Shown here: positions 51,499-62,834 of the stretch, piece by piece
Layout of the letters: each line of letters opens with the position of its first letter
Numbering within the stretch: the first letter of the stretch is position 1
NCBI GenBank assembly: GCA_964496695.1
Contig: CAZCBE010000006.1
Coordinates: forward strand, 1-64,000
From: SXTU01 sp964496695
GTDB taxonomy: Bacteria > Verrucomicrobiota > Verrucomicrobiia > Limisphaerales > SXTU01
Reading direction: 5' to 3'
DNA length: 64,000 bases
Translations under genes and position numbers: made by a program
The notes under the pieces: generated by a model
Databases searched by the model: none
The model's input: only the letters and a program-made list of their open reading frames with translations
Told to the model about the DNA's origin: nothing

Positions 51499-52467
51499 GT
51501 GAAAAACGTGTTCAAAGCATTTTTGGCGGCTGTGCTCCTGGCATTCGTGCCTTTGTCCCTGCTCGCGGCGGAAGCGCCGCCCGCGCTGGCCAAGGCGGTG
51601 GAACATGCGGCGAAGGATGCCCATGCGGCGGCGGAGCATCACGGCCTGCCGGCTGCCGCGCCGGTCTTCAACATTGGACCGCTCCAGTTCACCAGTTCGA
51701 CCATCATTACTTGGATTGTGGCCCTTGGACTGATCGTTTTTGCGCAGATGGCCACCCGGAACATCCAACTGGTTCCGAGTGGTCTGCAAAATTTCGCCGA
51801 GTGGCTGGTTGAGGGCATGTATGACTTCTTCACCGAGATTTTGGGCAAGGATCTCGTGAAAAAGACGTTCTGGTTTTTCTGCACCATCTTCCTCTTCATT
51901 TTGTTTACGAACTGGATCGGCCTGATTCCGGGCGTTGGTTCCGTTGGTTACGGGGCGGCAGATGCGCACGGACACTTCCACGTTACCAAGCCCATTCTGC
52001 GCGGCGGCAACGCAGACTTGAACATGACGCTGGCGATGTCGCTGACGTTCTTTGTTTTGTGGACGGTGTGGTCGCTTCAGGCGCTCGGTGCCGGTGGTTT
52101 TCTCAAGCACATTTTCAGCGGCGGTGACAATGGCAAGGGCTTCATGGCGATCTTCATGGTCGCCATTTTCTTCTTCGTCGGCGTCATTGAAGTCATCTCC
52201 ATCGCCTTCCGCCCCGTGTCCCTCAGCTTCCGTCTCTACGGCAACATCTTTGCGGGTGAGAACATCTTGGAGTCCATGATGGTGCTCATTCCTTGGCTGG
52301 GCTGGCTGTTGCCGCTCCCGTTTTACTTTCTCGAACTGCTGGTTGGCCTGGTGCAGGCTCTGGTCTTCACGCTGCTGACTTCGGTGTTCACGGCCTTGAT
52401 GTGTGCTCACCATGACGATGGTCATGGCGAGGAGCACGGCCATGGCGAGCACAAACACGCACACTAA
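51499..52467 (+). CDS. atpB: F0F1 ATP synthase subunit a
   Basis: A 322-residue subunit a that forms the proton half-channels. The N-terminus (VKNVFKAFLAAVLLAFVPLSL) looks like a signal sequence; then FVGVIEVISIAFRPVSLSFRLYGNIFAGE holds the conserved Arg in the RPVSLSFRLYGN region. A His-rich C-terminal tail (GHGEEHGHGEHKHAH) is unusual. I chose GTG 51499, with a GGAG about 10 nt upstream; a longer reading from ATG 51466 is possible. First gene of the operon. Confidence 0.9.
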   Translation: MKNVFKAFLAAVLLAFVPLSLLAAEAPPALAKAVEHAAKDAHAAAEHHGLPAAAPVFNIGPLQFTSSTIITWIVALGLIVFAQMATRNIQLVPSGLQNFAEWLVEGMYDFFTEILGKDLVKKTFWFFCTIFLFILFTNWIGLIPGVGSVGYGAADAHGHFHVTKPILRGGNADLNMTLAMSLTFFVLWTVWSLQALGAGGFLKHIFSGGDNGKGFMAIFMVAIFFFVGVIEVISIAFRPVSLSFRLYGNIFAGENILESMMVLIPWLGWLLPLPFYFLELLVGLVQALVFTLLTSVFTALMCAHHDDGHGEEHGHGEHKHAH

Positions 52468-52541
52468 ACAATTTCGGCCGCCGGACCGTGGGCAAACCGC
52501 GGGGGTGGCTGATGCAACACAAAACACGAAAAGGCAAACCT

Positions 52542-52754
52542 ATGTTACCCATGTTGGCAGAACTGGGAGGAAGCCTCCATATCGGTCTCGCAGCCGTTGG
52601 CTCCGCGATTGGTGTGGGAATCATTGGCATGAAGGCCGCCGAAGCGACTGGACGTAATCCGGGCGCTGCTGGTGCCATCCGCAACCAGGCGATCATTTTC
52701 GCCGCCCTTGCTGAAGGCGTCGTCTTCTTCGCCATCTTCCTGGCCCCGAAATAA
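52542..52754 (+). CDS. atpE: F0F1 ATP synthase subunit c
   Basis: A 70-residue two-helix rotor subunit. Helix 1 is GLAAVGSAIGVGIIGMKAAEA, the polar loop is RNPGAAGA, and helix 2 carries the ion-binding Glu in FAALAEGVVFFAIF. The residue after Glu is Gly, not the Ser/Thr of Na+-type c-subunits, so proton coupling is expected. I chose ATG 52542 (AAAGG 8 nt upstream); the frame extends to 52488 without support. Confidence 0.93.
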   Translation: MLPMLAELGGSLHIGLAAVGSAIGVGIIGMKAAEATGRNPGAAGAIRNQAIIFAALAEGVVFFAIFLAPK

Positions 52755-52808
52755 CATTGCGGGCGCGGGGCCGCAAGGCTCCGCGCCCCATGCCCTTTCC
52801 TCATCGCT

Positions 52809-53354
52809 ATGAATTCGTTCCTCCTTCTCGCAGCGGCGGCCCCCGGCAACCCGGTGGCCGACATCGCGAACCAGTTCGGCGTCACGTGGCAGTTGCTGAT
52901 CTCGCAGATCATCCTCTTCGTCATCGTCGCGCTCGCGCTCAAGAAGTTCGCCTACGGGCCCATTCTTGACATGCTGGAGCAGCGCCGCACGCGCATCGCC
53001 GAGAGCCTCGCCAACGCCGACCGCATCAAGGCCGAGCTGGCCAACGCGCAGGCCAAGGCCCAGGAAGTCATCGGCCAGGCCAGCGCGCAGGCCCAGAAGA
53101 TCATCGAGGAATCCCGCGCCGCCGCCGCCCGCGTCTCCGAAGTCGAGCGCCAGAAGGCCATCGCGGACGCCGCGAACATCATCGCCAAGGCCAAGGAATC
53201 CAACGACGCCGAGCTGGCCCGCATGAAGGGCGAGCTGCGTCAGGAGTTCGGCCGCCTCGTGGTGGCCGCCGCGAGCCGCGCGACTGGTGACATTCTTTCC
53301 ACCGACCAAAAGGGCCGCGTGGCTGACGAAGCTGTTCGCCAGTTGGCCGCCTAG
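52809..53354 (+). CDS. atpF: F0F1 ATP synthase subunit b
   Basis: A 181-residue peripheral-stalk subunit. A short N-terminal stretch leads to the membrane helix (WQLLISQIILFVIVALAL, about 28-45), then KKFAYGPILDMLEQRRTRIAESL and a long heptad-like helix (about 50-165). Full length for the family. It is ATG 52809; atpH follows after 22 nt. Confidence 0.93.
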   Translation: MNSFLLLAAAAPGNPVADIANQFGVTWQLLISQIILFVIVALALKKFAYGPILDMLEQRRTRIAESLANADRIKAELANAQAKAQEVIGQASAQAQKIIEESRAAAARVSEVERQKAIADAANIIAKAKESNDAELARMKGELRQEFGRLVVAAASRATGDILSTDQKGRVADEAVRQLAA

Positions 53355-53376
53355 TTGATACTCTTCGCATCCGCCG

Positions 53377-53769
53377 ATGAAAGTCAGCAAACAAGCCCGC
53401 CGCGATGGCAAGACGTTGTTCAACGCCTGCTGCGTCAATGGCATCCTCGACGAGGCCAAGCTGCGCCAGACGGTGACGCTGGTCATCGCGCAGAAGCCGC
53501 GCGGCTACGTGAACACGCTCACGCACCTGCAACGGCTGGTGAAGCTGGACATTGACCGCCGCACCGCGCGCGTGGAGAACGCCGTGGAGTCCACGCCCGC
53601 CCAGATGGACAGCATCAAGGCGGCGCTGGCGCAGAAATACGGCCCGGGCATGAACGTGACCTTCTGGGTCAACCCCGCGTTGATCGCCGGCGTGAAGGTG
53701 AAGGCCGGCAGTGACATTTATGATGGCAGCGTGGCGGGCCGCCTCGCTGCGTTGACCGATTCCCTTTGA
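53377..53769 (+). CDS. atpH: F0F1 ATP synthase subunit delta, short form
   Basis: A 130-residue subunit, about 45-50 residues shorter than the usual ~175-180. The C-terminal half is clear: VTFWVNPALIAGVKVKAGSDIYDGSVAGRL with the family's V-D/N-P-x-L-I-x-G-x-x-x-x-x-G-D pattern. The first half is a compact remnant of the six-helix N-terminal bundle that binds the alpha subunits. The gene stands in the normal place between atpF and atpA, so it should still link stalk and head. Start ATG 53377. Confidence 0.88.
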   Translation: MKVSKQARRDGKTLFNACCVNGILDEAKLRQTVTLVIAQKPRGYVNTLTHLQRLVKLDIDRRTARVENAVESTPAQMDSIKAALAQKYGPGMNVTFWVNPALIAGVKVKAGSDIYDGSVAGRLAALTDSL

Positions 53770-53791
53770 TTTTCCGACTTAACGAATTGCT

Positions 53792-55324
<1,533 letters not shown>

Positions 55325-55354
55325 GCTCCCCTAACCGGAACGTTTTAGCCCACC

Positions 55355-56239
55355 ATGCCCAGCACACGCGACATCCGCCGGCGCATCAAGTCGGTCAAGA
55401 ACACCGCCCAGATCACGAAGGCGATGCAGATGGTCGCCTCGGCCAAGATGCGCCGCGCGCAGCAGGCCGCGCTGGCGGGCCGGCCTTACGCCACGCTGAT
55501 GAACGAAGTGCTCGCGGCGGCCACGGCCGGTGCGGGCGAGTTCACGCATCCGCTGATGGAGAAGCGCGCGGTCGTCAAGAAGCGCGCGCTCATCCTCATC
55601 ACCACGGACAAGGGCCTGTGCGGCGCGCTCAACACCAACCTCCTGCGCGAGGCCGCGAAGTGGGACAAGGACACGACCGTCTTCATCTGCGCCGGCAAGA
55701 AGGGTGCGCAGTGGGCGGGCCGCTTGAAGCGCGAACTCGCCGCCGAGTTCAGCTACAAGGACACGCCGCAGTTCGCCGAGGCGCGGGCCATTTCCAAGTT
55801 TGCCCAGGACCTGTTCCTGGAGGGCAAGGTGGACGCGGTGGACGTGCTCTACACCAATTTCATCAACACGCTCGTGCAGAAGCCCGAGGCGCGGCAGTTG
55901 CTGCCGATCGGCGAGATCAAGGCGCTGGATGCAGCCGTTGAAGGTGAAGGCACCGGCTCGCAGCTCGCCGAGGCCACGCACGAGTATCTCTTCGAGCCTG
56001 TGGCCGCCACGGTGCTCGGGAATTTGCTGCCTCACTACCTGAACTATCAGGTGTTCCAATTTTTACAGGAGGCGAAGGCTTCCGAGCAGTCCGCGCGCAT
56101 GGTCGCCATGAAGAACGCGACGGACAACGCCAAGCAGATCATCAAAGACCTGACGCTTGAATACAACAAGCTGCGCCAGGCCAACATCACGAAAGAACTT
56201 TTGGAAATCACCACCGCCCAGATGGCGATGGGCAATTAA
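55355..56239 (+). CDS. atpG: F1 ATP synthase subunit gamma
   Basis: A 294-residue central-stalk subunit. N-terminal MPSTRDIRRRIKSVKNTAQI and C-terminal long helices (ATDNAKQIIKDLTLEYNKLR) with the conserved end. The N- and C-terminal helices form the coiled-coil rotor. Full length. 30 nt after atpA. Confidence 0.96.
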   Translation: MPSTRDIRRRIKSVKNTAQITKAMQMVASAKMRRAQQAALAGRPYATLMNEVLAAATAGAGEFTHPLMEKRAVVKKRALILITTDKGLCGALNTNLLREAAKWDKDTTVFICAGKKGAQWAGRLKRELAAEFSYKDTPQFAEARAISKFAQDLFLEGKVDAVDVLYTNFINTLVQKPEARQLLPIGEIKALDAAVEGEGTGSQLAEATHEYLFEPVAATVLGNLLPHYLNYQVFQFLQEAKASEQSARMVAMKNATDNAKQIIKDLTLEYNKLRQANITKELLEITTAQMAMGN

Positions 56240-56248
56240 TTTATCACG

Positions 56249-57700
<1,452 letters not shown>

Positions 57701-57713
57701 TTGAGTGATGAAG

Positions 57714-57782
57714 GTTGAGAGTTGAGAGCAATCTCACTCCCGCCGAGCGCGACTCTCAACTCTCAACTCAAACAACTCTCAA
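57714..57782. repeat. inverted repeat of GTTGAGAG words inside the atp operon
   Basis: GTTGAGAGTTGAGAG (57714-57728) and its exact reverse complement (57753-57767), then the word ACTCTCAAC again at 57774-57782. It lies between atpD and atpC. It may affect mRNA processing or the lower output of subunit epsilon. Confidence 0.8.
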
Positions 57783-57788
57783 CTTCCC

Positions 57789-58199
57789 ATGGCCGCGACA
57801 CTCAAACTCGAAATCGTCACCCCGGAGGCGAAGATCTACTCCGAGGACGTGGACATGGTCACGCTCCCCGGCGTCGAGGGTGAGATGGGCATCTACCCGA
57901 TGCACATTCCGCTCATGACCCAGATCGCCCACGGCGAGATCATCGCGCGCAAGGGCGGCGTGGACTACTTCCTCGCCACCGGCGAGGGCTTCGTGCAGAT
58001 CACCGGTGACCGCGTGGCCGTCCTCACGGACATGGCCATCAAGGCGGATGACATTGACGAGGCCAAAGCCGAGGAAGCCCGCAAGAAGGCCGAGGCCCGG
58101 CTCTCGGAGAAGCTCACCGACGAGGAGCAGGCCACCGTCCAGGCGGCGCTGCTCCACTCGCTCACGCAGCTCAACGTCAAGCGTCGCAACCGCCGCTAG
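57789..58199 (+). CDS. atpC: F1 ATP synthase subunit epsilon
   Basis: A 136-residue subunit epsilon. The N-terminal beta-sandwich (LKLEIVTPEAKIYSEDVDMV, GVEGEMGIYPMHIPL) is complete and the C-terminal helical hairpin (ADDIDEAKAEEARKKAEARL) is present. It regulates ATP hydrolysis. ATG 57789. Confidence 0.95.
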   Translation: MAATLKLEIVTPEAKIYSEDVDMVTLPGVEGEMGIYPMHIPLMTQIAHGEIIARKGGVDYFLATGEGFVQITGDRVAVLTDMAIKADDIDEAKAEEARKKAEARLSEKLTDEEQATVQAALLHSLTQLNVKRRNRR

Positions 58200-58222
58200 A
58201 CGCACTGCTGAGCAAACTTCGC

Positions 58223-58254
58223 AAAGGGGGCGCAATCAGCGCCCCTTTAGCTTT
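58223..58254 (+). terminator. terminator after atpC
   Basis: AAAGGGGGCGC (58223-58233) and GCGCCCCTTT (58239-58248) form a stem with one bulged base, followed by AGCTTTT. It closes the ATP synthase operon. Confidence 0.7.
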
Positions 58255-58292
58255 TCGGCTCCTGTTCCTTCCGTGAACCGGTGTAAAAGAAG

Positions 58293-58375
58293 GAGCGGGA
58301 TTAGGATCAGGATCACGAGCAGGAAACACCGAGACGCCGCTGCTCCTGCTCATAATCCTGATCCTAATCCCGCTC
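58293..58375. repeat. inverted repeat of AGGATCAGGATTA-type words, second locus
   Basis: The left arm 58293-58324 (GAGCGGGATTAGGATCAGGA onward) and right arm 58344-58375 match in 30 of 32 positions around a 19-nt loop. Same word family as 16348-16426 and the half-copy at about 4202. Confidence 0.85.
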
Positions 58376-58453
58376 TTCCCATTTCATTGGGCGGCATGAG
58401 GCTTGAGACGCGCCGCCGGTTCCCGACCGGGGGACAGGAGTGTCCCCTTCACG

Positions 58454-59248
58454 TCACTTCACTCTGAACTTCCGCAAATCCACCTTCGGCTTGGGCCACT
58501 TAAGGTCCCACTCCTCCATGGTCGCGACCACCGTCCGGGCAATTGCGTAGTCGCGGAACCACTTCCGGTCGGCAGGCACGATGTGCCAGGGCGCCCATTT
58601 CGTCGAAGTCTTGTTCAGCACCACCTCGTAGGCCGCCATGAAATCGTCCCAGCGCTCGCGCATCGCGAGGTCACCGGGCTCGAACTTCCAGTTCTTCGCC
58701 GGGTCGTCGAGCCGCGTCTGCAGGCGCTCGGCCTGTTCCTCGTGGCTGATGTGGAGGAAGAATTTCAGCAGCGTGTAGCCGCTGTCCGTGAGCATGCGCT
58801 CGAAGTCGTTGATGTGGTCGTAGCGCGGCTTCCACACCTCGGGCGGCTTGAGGTTCATCACGCGCACCACCAGCACGTCCTCGTAGTGCGAGCGGTTGAA
58901 GACGCCGATGCGGCCAAAGCGCGGCACCGCCTGGTGGACGCGCCAGAGATAGTCGTGCGCCAGTTCGAGCGCGCTCGGGGCCTTGAACTCGACCGTCTCC
59001 ACGCCGGCCGGCTCCACGAACTCGAAGAGCCGCCGCGCGGTGCCGTCCTTGCCGCTCGTGTCCATGCCCTGCAGCACGATGATGAGGCCGCGGTTGGCGT
59101 TTGCAAAGAAGAGGTCCTGCAGTTTGCCGAAGCGCTCCAGCAGCCGGTCGGTCTCCATCACCGTCGGGGCCTTCTCCAGGCCGTCGCAGTAGCGCGGGTC
59201 GAAATCTCGCAGGCGAACCTTGCCGGAAACGCGAATCGGTTGTGCCAT
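58454..59248 (-). CDS. ppk2: polyphosphate kinase 2
   Basis: A 264-residue PPK2 that transfers phosphate between polyphosphate and nucleotides. The Walker A motif is VLQGMDTSGKDGTARR (about 58-73), the lid/Walker B region VFNRSHYEDVLVVRV follows, then the Trp-rich GDLAMRERWDDF and WHIVPADRKWFRD. Single-domain PPK2. Convergent with the atp operon across a hairpin-rich gap. Start ATG 59248 (MAQPIRVSGKVRLRDFDPR). Class (I-III) not decided. Confidence 0.92.
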   Translation of the reverse strand: MAQPIRVSGKVRLRDFDPRYCDGLEKAPTVMETDRLLERFGKLQDLFFANANRGLIIVLQGMDTSGKDGTARRLFEFVEPAGVETVEFKAPSALELAHDYLWRVHQAVPRFGRIGVFNRSHYEDVLVVRVMNLKPPEVWKPRYDHINDFERMLTDSGYTLLKFFLHISHEEQAERLQTRLDDPAKNWKFEPGDLAMRERWDDFMAAYEVVLNKTSTKWAPWHIVPADRKWFRDYAIARTVVATMEEWDLKWPKPKVDLRKFRVK

Positions 59249-59678
59249 GCGCCGAGTGTGCGCAAAACGGGGGCGGAGGCAATCCTGCTGGTGAACGAGT
59301 CGGGCTCAGCGCGCTGGATTTGAACTGGGATTTCTGCCCGCAAAACACGCGAAATGACGCGAAAAGTAAGCCCTTGAACTGGCGTTAAAGGGCGCAGGGA
59401 TGCAAACCTGAATCCAGCAGTTGGAAACGGACAGGTGCTGGAAACCACTGACCTGCACTAACCTGCACTGATGGGAAAGGACTTTGAGCAGCAGTTGAAA
59501 GTGCTGCAAGCCACGTCCCGTATTAGTGCCGGCTGGCGAGGACGCCCGCGCCCGAGCGGATGTCCGAGTGCGACCGGTCGTTTGGCCGTAGCTCGCCACT
59601 GTCCCCCGAGTGTGCCCGGTCGGTTTGGGGCGGCGGTTTTCTGGTTGCGCCGTTTACCGGCAGGGGTAGCCTGCGATC
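59249..59678. other. 430-nt spacer with half-palindromes
   Basis: No gene seen. It contains short iterated words such as ACACGCGAAATGACGCGAAA (59344 onward) and GACCTGCACTAACCTGCACT (59450 onward), from the same word-repeat style as other spacers. No clear promoter could be picked for the divergent genes. Confidence 0.45.
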
Positions 59679-60326
59679 ATGAAAACCACCCTTCGTCCCA
59701 CGCACTCCCTTGTCCTTTTGTTGTTCGTCCTTTGCACCGCGCTGGCCATGCCCGCGCTGGCGCAAAAGAAAGCGTCCACCGACCTGTCCGGTTTCCCGCT
59801 GTGGTCGGCGAAGAAAAACCCGCTCACCGGGCCGTTCATCCCCGGCCTGAACGCCGCGCTCCTGCTCTCCACCGAGCAGGCGGACAAGCTCTGGGCGGCG
59901 CGTGAAGAGACCGTGGCCAACGAGAAGCTTCAGAAGCTCGGCGCATCCATCAAGCAGAACCCGAACGCCTCGGAGGCGGACCGTGAAACGGCGCGCAAGG
60001 CGCAAGAGGAGGCGCGCGATCAATTCAAGAACCGCATCGCCACCATTCTCACTTCGGAACAGCTCAAGCTCATCGCAAGCATCAATACGGTCTTTGAGGA
60101 AGTGGCCGCTGCGACGCACGAGGCGTATGGCGACCGGTTCGCCCAGTTGAAGGGCGACAAGGCGGGCTGGCAGGAACTCCAGAAAGAGGCGACCGAGAAG
60201 GCCCAGAAGGATTTCAAGACCCGGCTCGAAGGGATGCTCAGCAAGGACCAGTGGGCTGCACTGAACAAGGCCGCCGAGGCCGAGGCTGCCGTGGCGAAGA
60301 ACTCGGTGAAGGTGAAGAAGAACTGA
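59679..60326 (+). CDS. secreted helical protein, unknown function
   Basis: A 215-residue protein. Signal peptide at about 1-28 (cleavage near ALA-QK). The mature part is mostly charged helix with the pair STEQADKLWAAREETVANEKLQ and LTSEQLKLIASINTVFEEV, and FKTRLEGMLSKDQWAALNKA. These resemble Spy/CpxP-like periplasmic helical proteins in style, though no signature motif was recognised. The gene lies 98 nt before the beta-helix gene. Confidence 0.6.
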   Translation: MKTTLRPTHSLVLLLFVLCTALAMPALAQKKASTDLSGFPLWSAKKNPLTGPFIPGLNAALLLSTEQADKLWAAREETVANEKLQKLGASIKQNPNASEADRETARKAQEEARDQFKNRIATILTSEQLKLIASINTVFEEVAAATHEAYGDRFAQLKGDKAGWQELQKEATEKAQKDFKTRLEGMLSKDQWAALNKAAEAEAAVAKNSVKVKKN

Positions 60327-60423
60327 GCCAGTCAAGCCTGCGTGGGGTGGAAGCGCAGCGCCGTCGGTTTGCTGGGCCGACATGGTGAATCGGCCCGGAA
60401 CCCTCGCGTCGAATTCTCGCCGC

Positions 60424-62544
60424 ATGATTCACCGTTCCCCGCCTGCATTGGTCACGCTGTTGTTCGTGATCGCAGGCATGCACGCGAGCGCCGCTTCGCT
60501 GTGGGCGGCGGCTTATCTCTCCCATCCGCCGATGCGCGCGCTGCCTGTCGCCGGCGACCGTCCGCTGGGACAAGGCCCGGCCCGGTTCGTGGACGCGGCC
60601 AAGGGCGATGATGCGAATGAGGGCACGCAGGCGCGGCCCTGGAAGTCGGTGGCCCGGGCACTCACGCAGGCGTTGAAGCCGGGCGAGTCGCTCGTGCTGC
60701 GCGGCGGCATCTACGGCGAACCGATCACTGTGGGTGCGACCGGGACCGCGGAGCAGCCGGTCACGATCCGCGCCTTCCCCGGCGAACTGGTGGTGCTCGA
60801 TGGCGGACTGCGGGAGTTTCGCGAGCAGCCGGCCACGGCGTGGGAGCCTTGCCCGGGTGGAGTGGACGGCGAGTTTCGCTCCACGCGGAGTTATCCCGGG
60901 CTGGCGAGCACGGAGAAAAACCACGCGCATGTCTGCGGCAACTTCGCCGACTCGATGATCCCGCTGCACGCGTATCGCTTCCGGGGCGACTTGCAGACGA
61001 CGAACGAGTTTTGGAACGTCGGGCCCAAGATGAACGCCGAGGAGGGCATCTATTGCGGGCCGGGGCTGTGGTATGACCTGACGACGCAGCGCATCCACAT
61101 CCGGCTGGCGCCCACGCGGCTCGCGGGCCTGGGTGCGGACAGCTATCGCGGCGAGACAGACCCGCGCAAGCTGCCGCTCATCATCGCGGGCGGGCTGGAG
61201 CGGGTGCCGCTGCGCATCACCAACGCGCGTCATCTCCGGGTGCAGGACCTCGTGGTGCGCGGCGCGCGGACCTCGTCCGTCGAGGTGACCGGCTCGGCGC
61301 ACATCGAGCTGGACCGCGTGACGGCATATGGCGGCGCGAACCCGATGCGCGTGTCCGGCACGCGTGGCTTCCGGCTGCTGCACTCGGCCTGTCGCGGGAT
61401 TTCCGCGCCGTGGTCGTGGCGCGGGAGCCAGAAGTATCGGGGCTTCGAGGGGAATTTGTTCTCCGCCGGGAAGTATGGCGGCGGCAACGAGGACTTCGAG
61501 CTGGCTTACAGCGAGTTCACCGACGCGCATGACAGCGTGTGGATCGGCGACGTGAAGAACCTCCGCTTCCATCACAACCTCCTCGACAACGTGAACGACG
61601 ACGGGCTGTTTCTGACGGCGCACACGGACGAGGCGGGGGTGGTGTGGGGCGGCCCGATCTACATCTATCAGAATGTCCTGAGCCGCTGCCTCTCCAGCCT
61701 GGCGTTCGGCATCGGGAGCGGGAAGCAGACGCGGACGGGCGCGGGCGTGTATGTCTTCCGCAACGTCTTCGACCTGCGCGAGCCCGTGGCCTACCACCGG
61801 CCGGCCAGCGCGGCGGAGTCCCAGGAGCTTGGCTCCGCTGGCCGCGTGTGGGGCGAGCACGGCAGCCCGGTCTGGGAGCCGCTGTTCTTCTACCACAACA
61901 CGGTCATTACCCGCGAACCGGGCTTCCGGGACATCTACGGCGCGGGCCTGGCTGGTCACGTGTCGCGCACGCAGCGCCGGGTGTTCAACAACCTGTTCGT
62001 GCAGCTTGAAGGCCTGCCCGGGCAATCCTTGCCGCAGGCACTGCCAGCACCGCCGGCCCCCAAAGCCGCCGCGAAGGCCGAGTCGCTCGATCAGCTCCTG
62101 CTGGACTCGCCCACTGAGGCGGCGAAGCGCGCCGCGCTGGCAGCGGCCAAACCAGCGGCCAGCGCACCCGTGCCGCCCGTCGGCCCGCTGCCGGACTTTC
62201 AGGCGGATGCGAATCTGCACTGGAGCGTGAAGGACGGGGCAGGGGGGAATGACTTCCTCGCTGCGTTTCGCAAGTCACCGGTGTTCAAGGCCAGTCAGGT
62301 GCAGTATCCGCCCGGGTGGGGCGCGACGGATCGCTTCGCTGATCCGCTGCTGGCTGCGTTGCCGCCCGACTGGCGCAAGGCTTTGGACGTGCGTCTTCAG
62401 GCGGACAGTCCCGCCGTGGATGCGGGCATTACGCTCCCGGCCAACTGGCCTGACCCGATGCGCGCACAGGACAAAGGGCGGCCTGATCTCGGAGCGGTGC
62501 CGTTGGGTAATGAATGGTGGAAGGTGGGGCTGCGCGCGAAGTGA
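60424..62544 (+). CDS. secreted right-handed beta-helix protein
   Basis: A 706-residue protein. Signal peptide at about 1-24 (MIHRSPPALVTLLFVIAGMH). Residues ~40-130 are the DUF1565-like start (GDDANEGTQARPWKSVARAL, then GESLVLRGGIY), followed by a parallel beta-helix of the pectate lyase-like type, with strand repeats such as LRVQDLVVRGARTSSVEVTG. The Ala/Pro-rich stretch near 550-590 (PPAPKAAAKAE) is a linker. No clear catalytic triad was identified, so it may bind or cleave a polysaccharide. The ATG at 60424 is preferred over 60382 because it gives a cleaner signal peptide. Confidence 0.75.
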   Translation: MIHRSPPALVTLLFVIAGMHASAASLWAAAYLSHPPMRALPVAGDRPLGQGPARFVDAAKGDDANEGTQARPWKSVARALTQALKPGESLVLRGGIYGEPITVGATGTAEQPVTIRAFPGELVVLDGGLREFREQPATAWEPCPGGVDGEFRSTRSYPGLASTEKNHAHVCGNFADSMIPLHAYRFRGDLQTTNEFWNVGPKMNAEEGIYCGPGLWYDLTTQRIHIRLAPTRLAGLGADSYRGETDPRKLPLIIAGGLERVPLRITNARHLRVQDLVVRGARTSSVEVTGSAHIELDRVTAYGGANPMRVSGTRGFRLLHSACRGISAPWSWRGSQKYRGFEGNLFSAGKYGGGNEDFELAYSEFTDAHDSVWIGDVKNLRFHHNLLDNVNDDGLFLTAHTDEAGVVWGGPIYIYQNVLSRCLSSLAFGIGSGKQTRTGAGVYVFRNVFDLREPVAYHRPASAAESQELGSAGRVWGEHGSPVWEPLFFYHNTVITREPGFRDIYGAGLAGHVSRTQRRVFNNLFVQLEGLPGQSLPQALPAPPAPKAAAKAESLDQLLLDSPTEAAKRAALAAAKPAASAPVPPVGPLPDFQADANLHWSVKDGAGGNDFLAAFRKSPVFKASQVQYPPGWGATDRFADPLLAALPPDWRKALDVRLQADSPAVDAGITLPANWPDPMRAQDKGRPDLGAVPLGNEWWKVGLRAK

Positions 62545-62585
62545 TGCCCAGTCCCGGTGAGTTGTTCGTGTTAACCGAAGCGGCG

Positions 62586-62667
62586 TGGTAGGGCGCGTCT
62601 GTCCCCAGCGCGCCGCTTGGGCGTCCGAAGGGTTCAGCGGCGCGCTGGGGACAGACGCGCCCTACCA
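62586..62667. repeat. perfect 32-bp inverted repeat
   Basis: Arms at 62586-62617 (TGGTAGGGCGCGTCTGTCCC onward) and 62636-62667 are exact reverse complements (32 of 32), with an 18-nt loop. It follows the beta-helix gene by 41 nt and could also stop transcription, but lacks a T-tract. Confidence 0.9.
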
Positions 62668-62722
62668 GCACCGGTGAACTGGGACCATCCGGTGCATAGG
62701 GAAGGGGAATGACGACGGCAGC

Positions 62723-62823
62723 GTGGCGCGCGGCGTTCACGCCGCTTCATCGTCCGAACGCACCGGCGTGTAGGATTACCAAAGTGGGAGGCACGTTGAA
62801 GCGGCATAAATGCCGCGCGCCAC
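62723..62823. repeat. palindromic element with GCGCGGCGTTCACGCCGCTTCA arm, copy B
   Basis: The left arm 62723-62749 (GTGGCGCGCGGCGTTCACGC onward) pairs with the right arm 62797-62823 (TGAAGCGGCATAAATGCCGC onward). The same arms occur at 34863-34960 between nitrate genes. It lies between the beta-helix and glpK genes. Confidence 0.8.
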
Positions 62824-62834
62824 CGACTCGCCAC

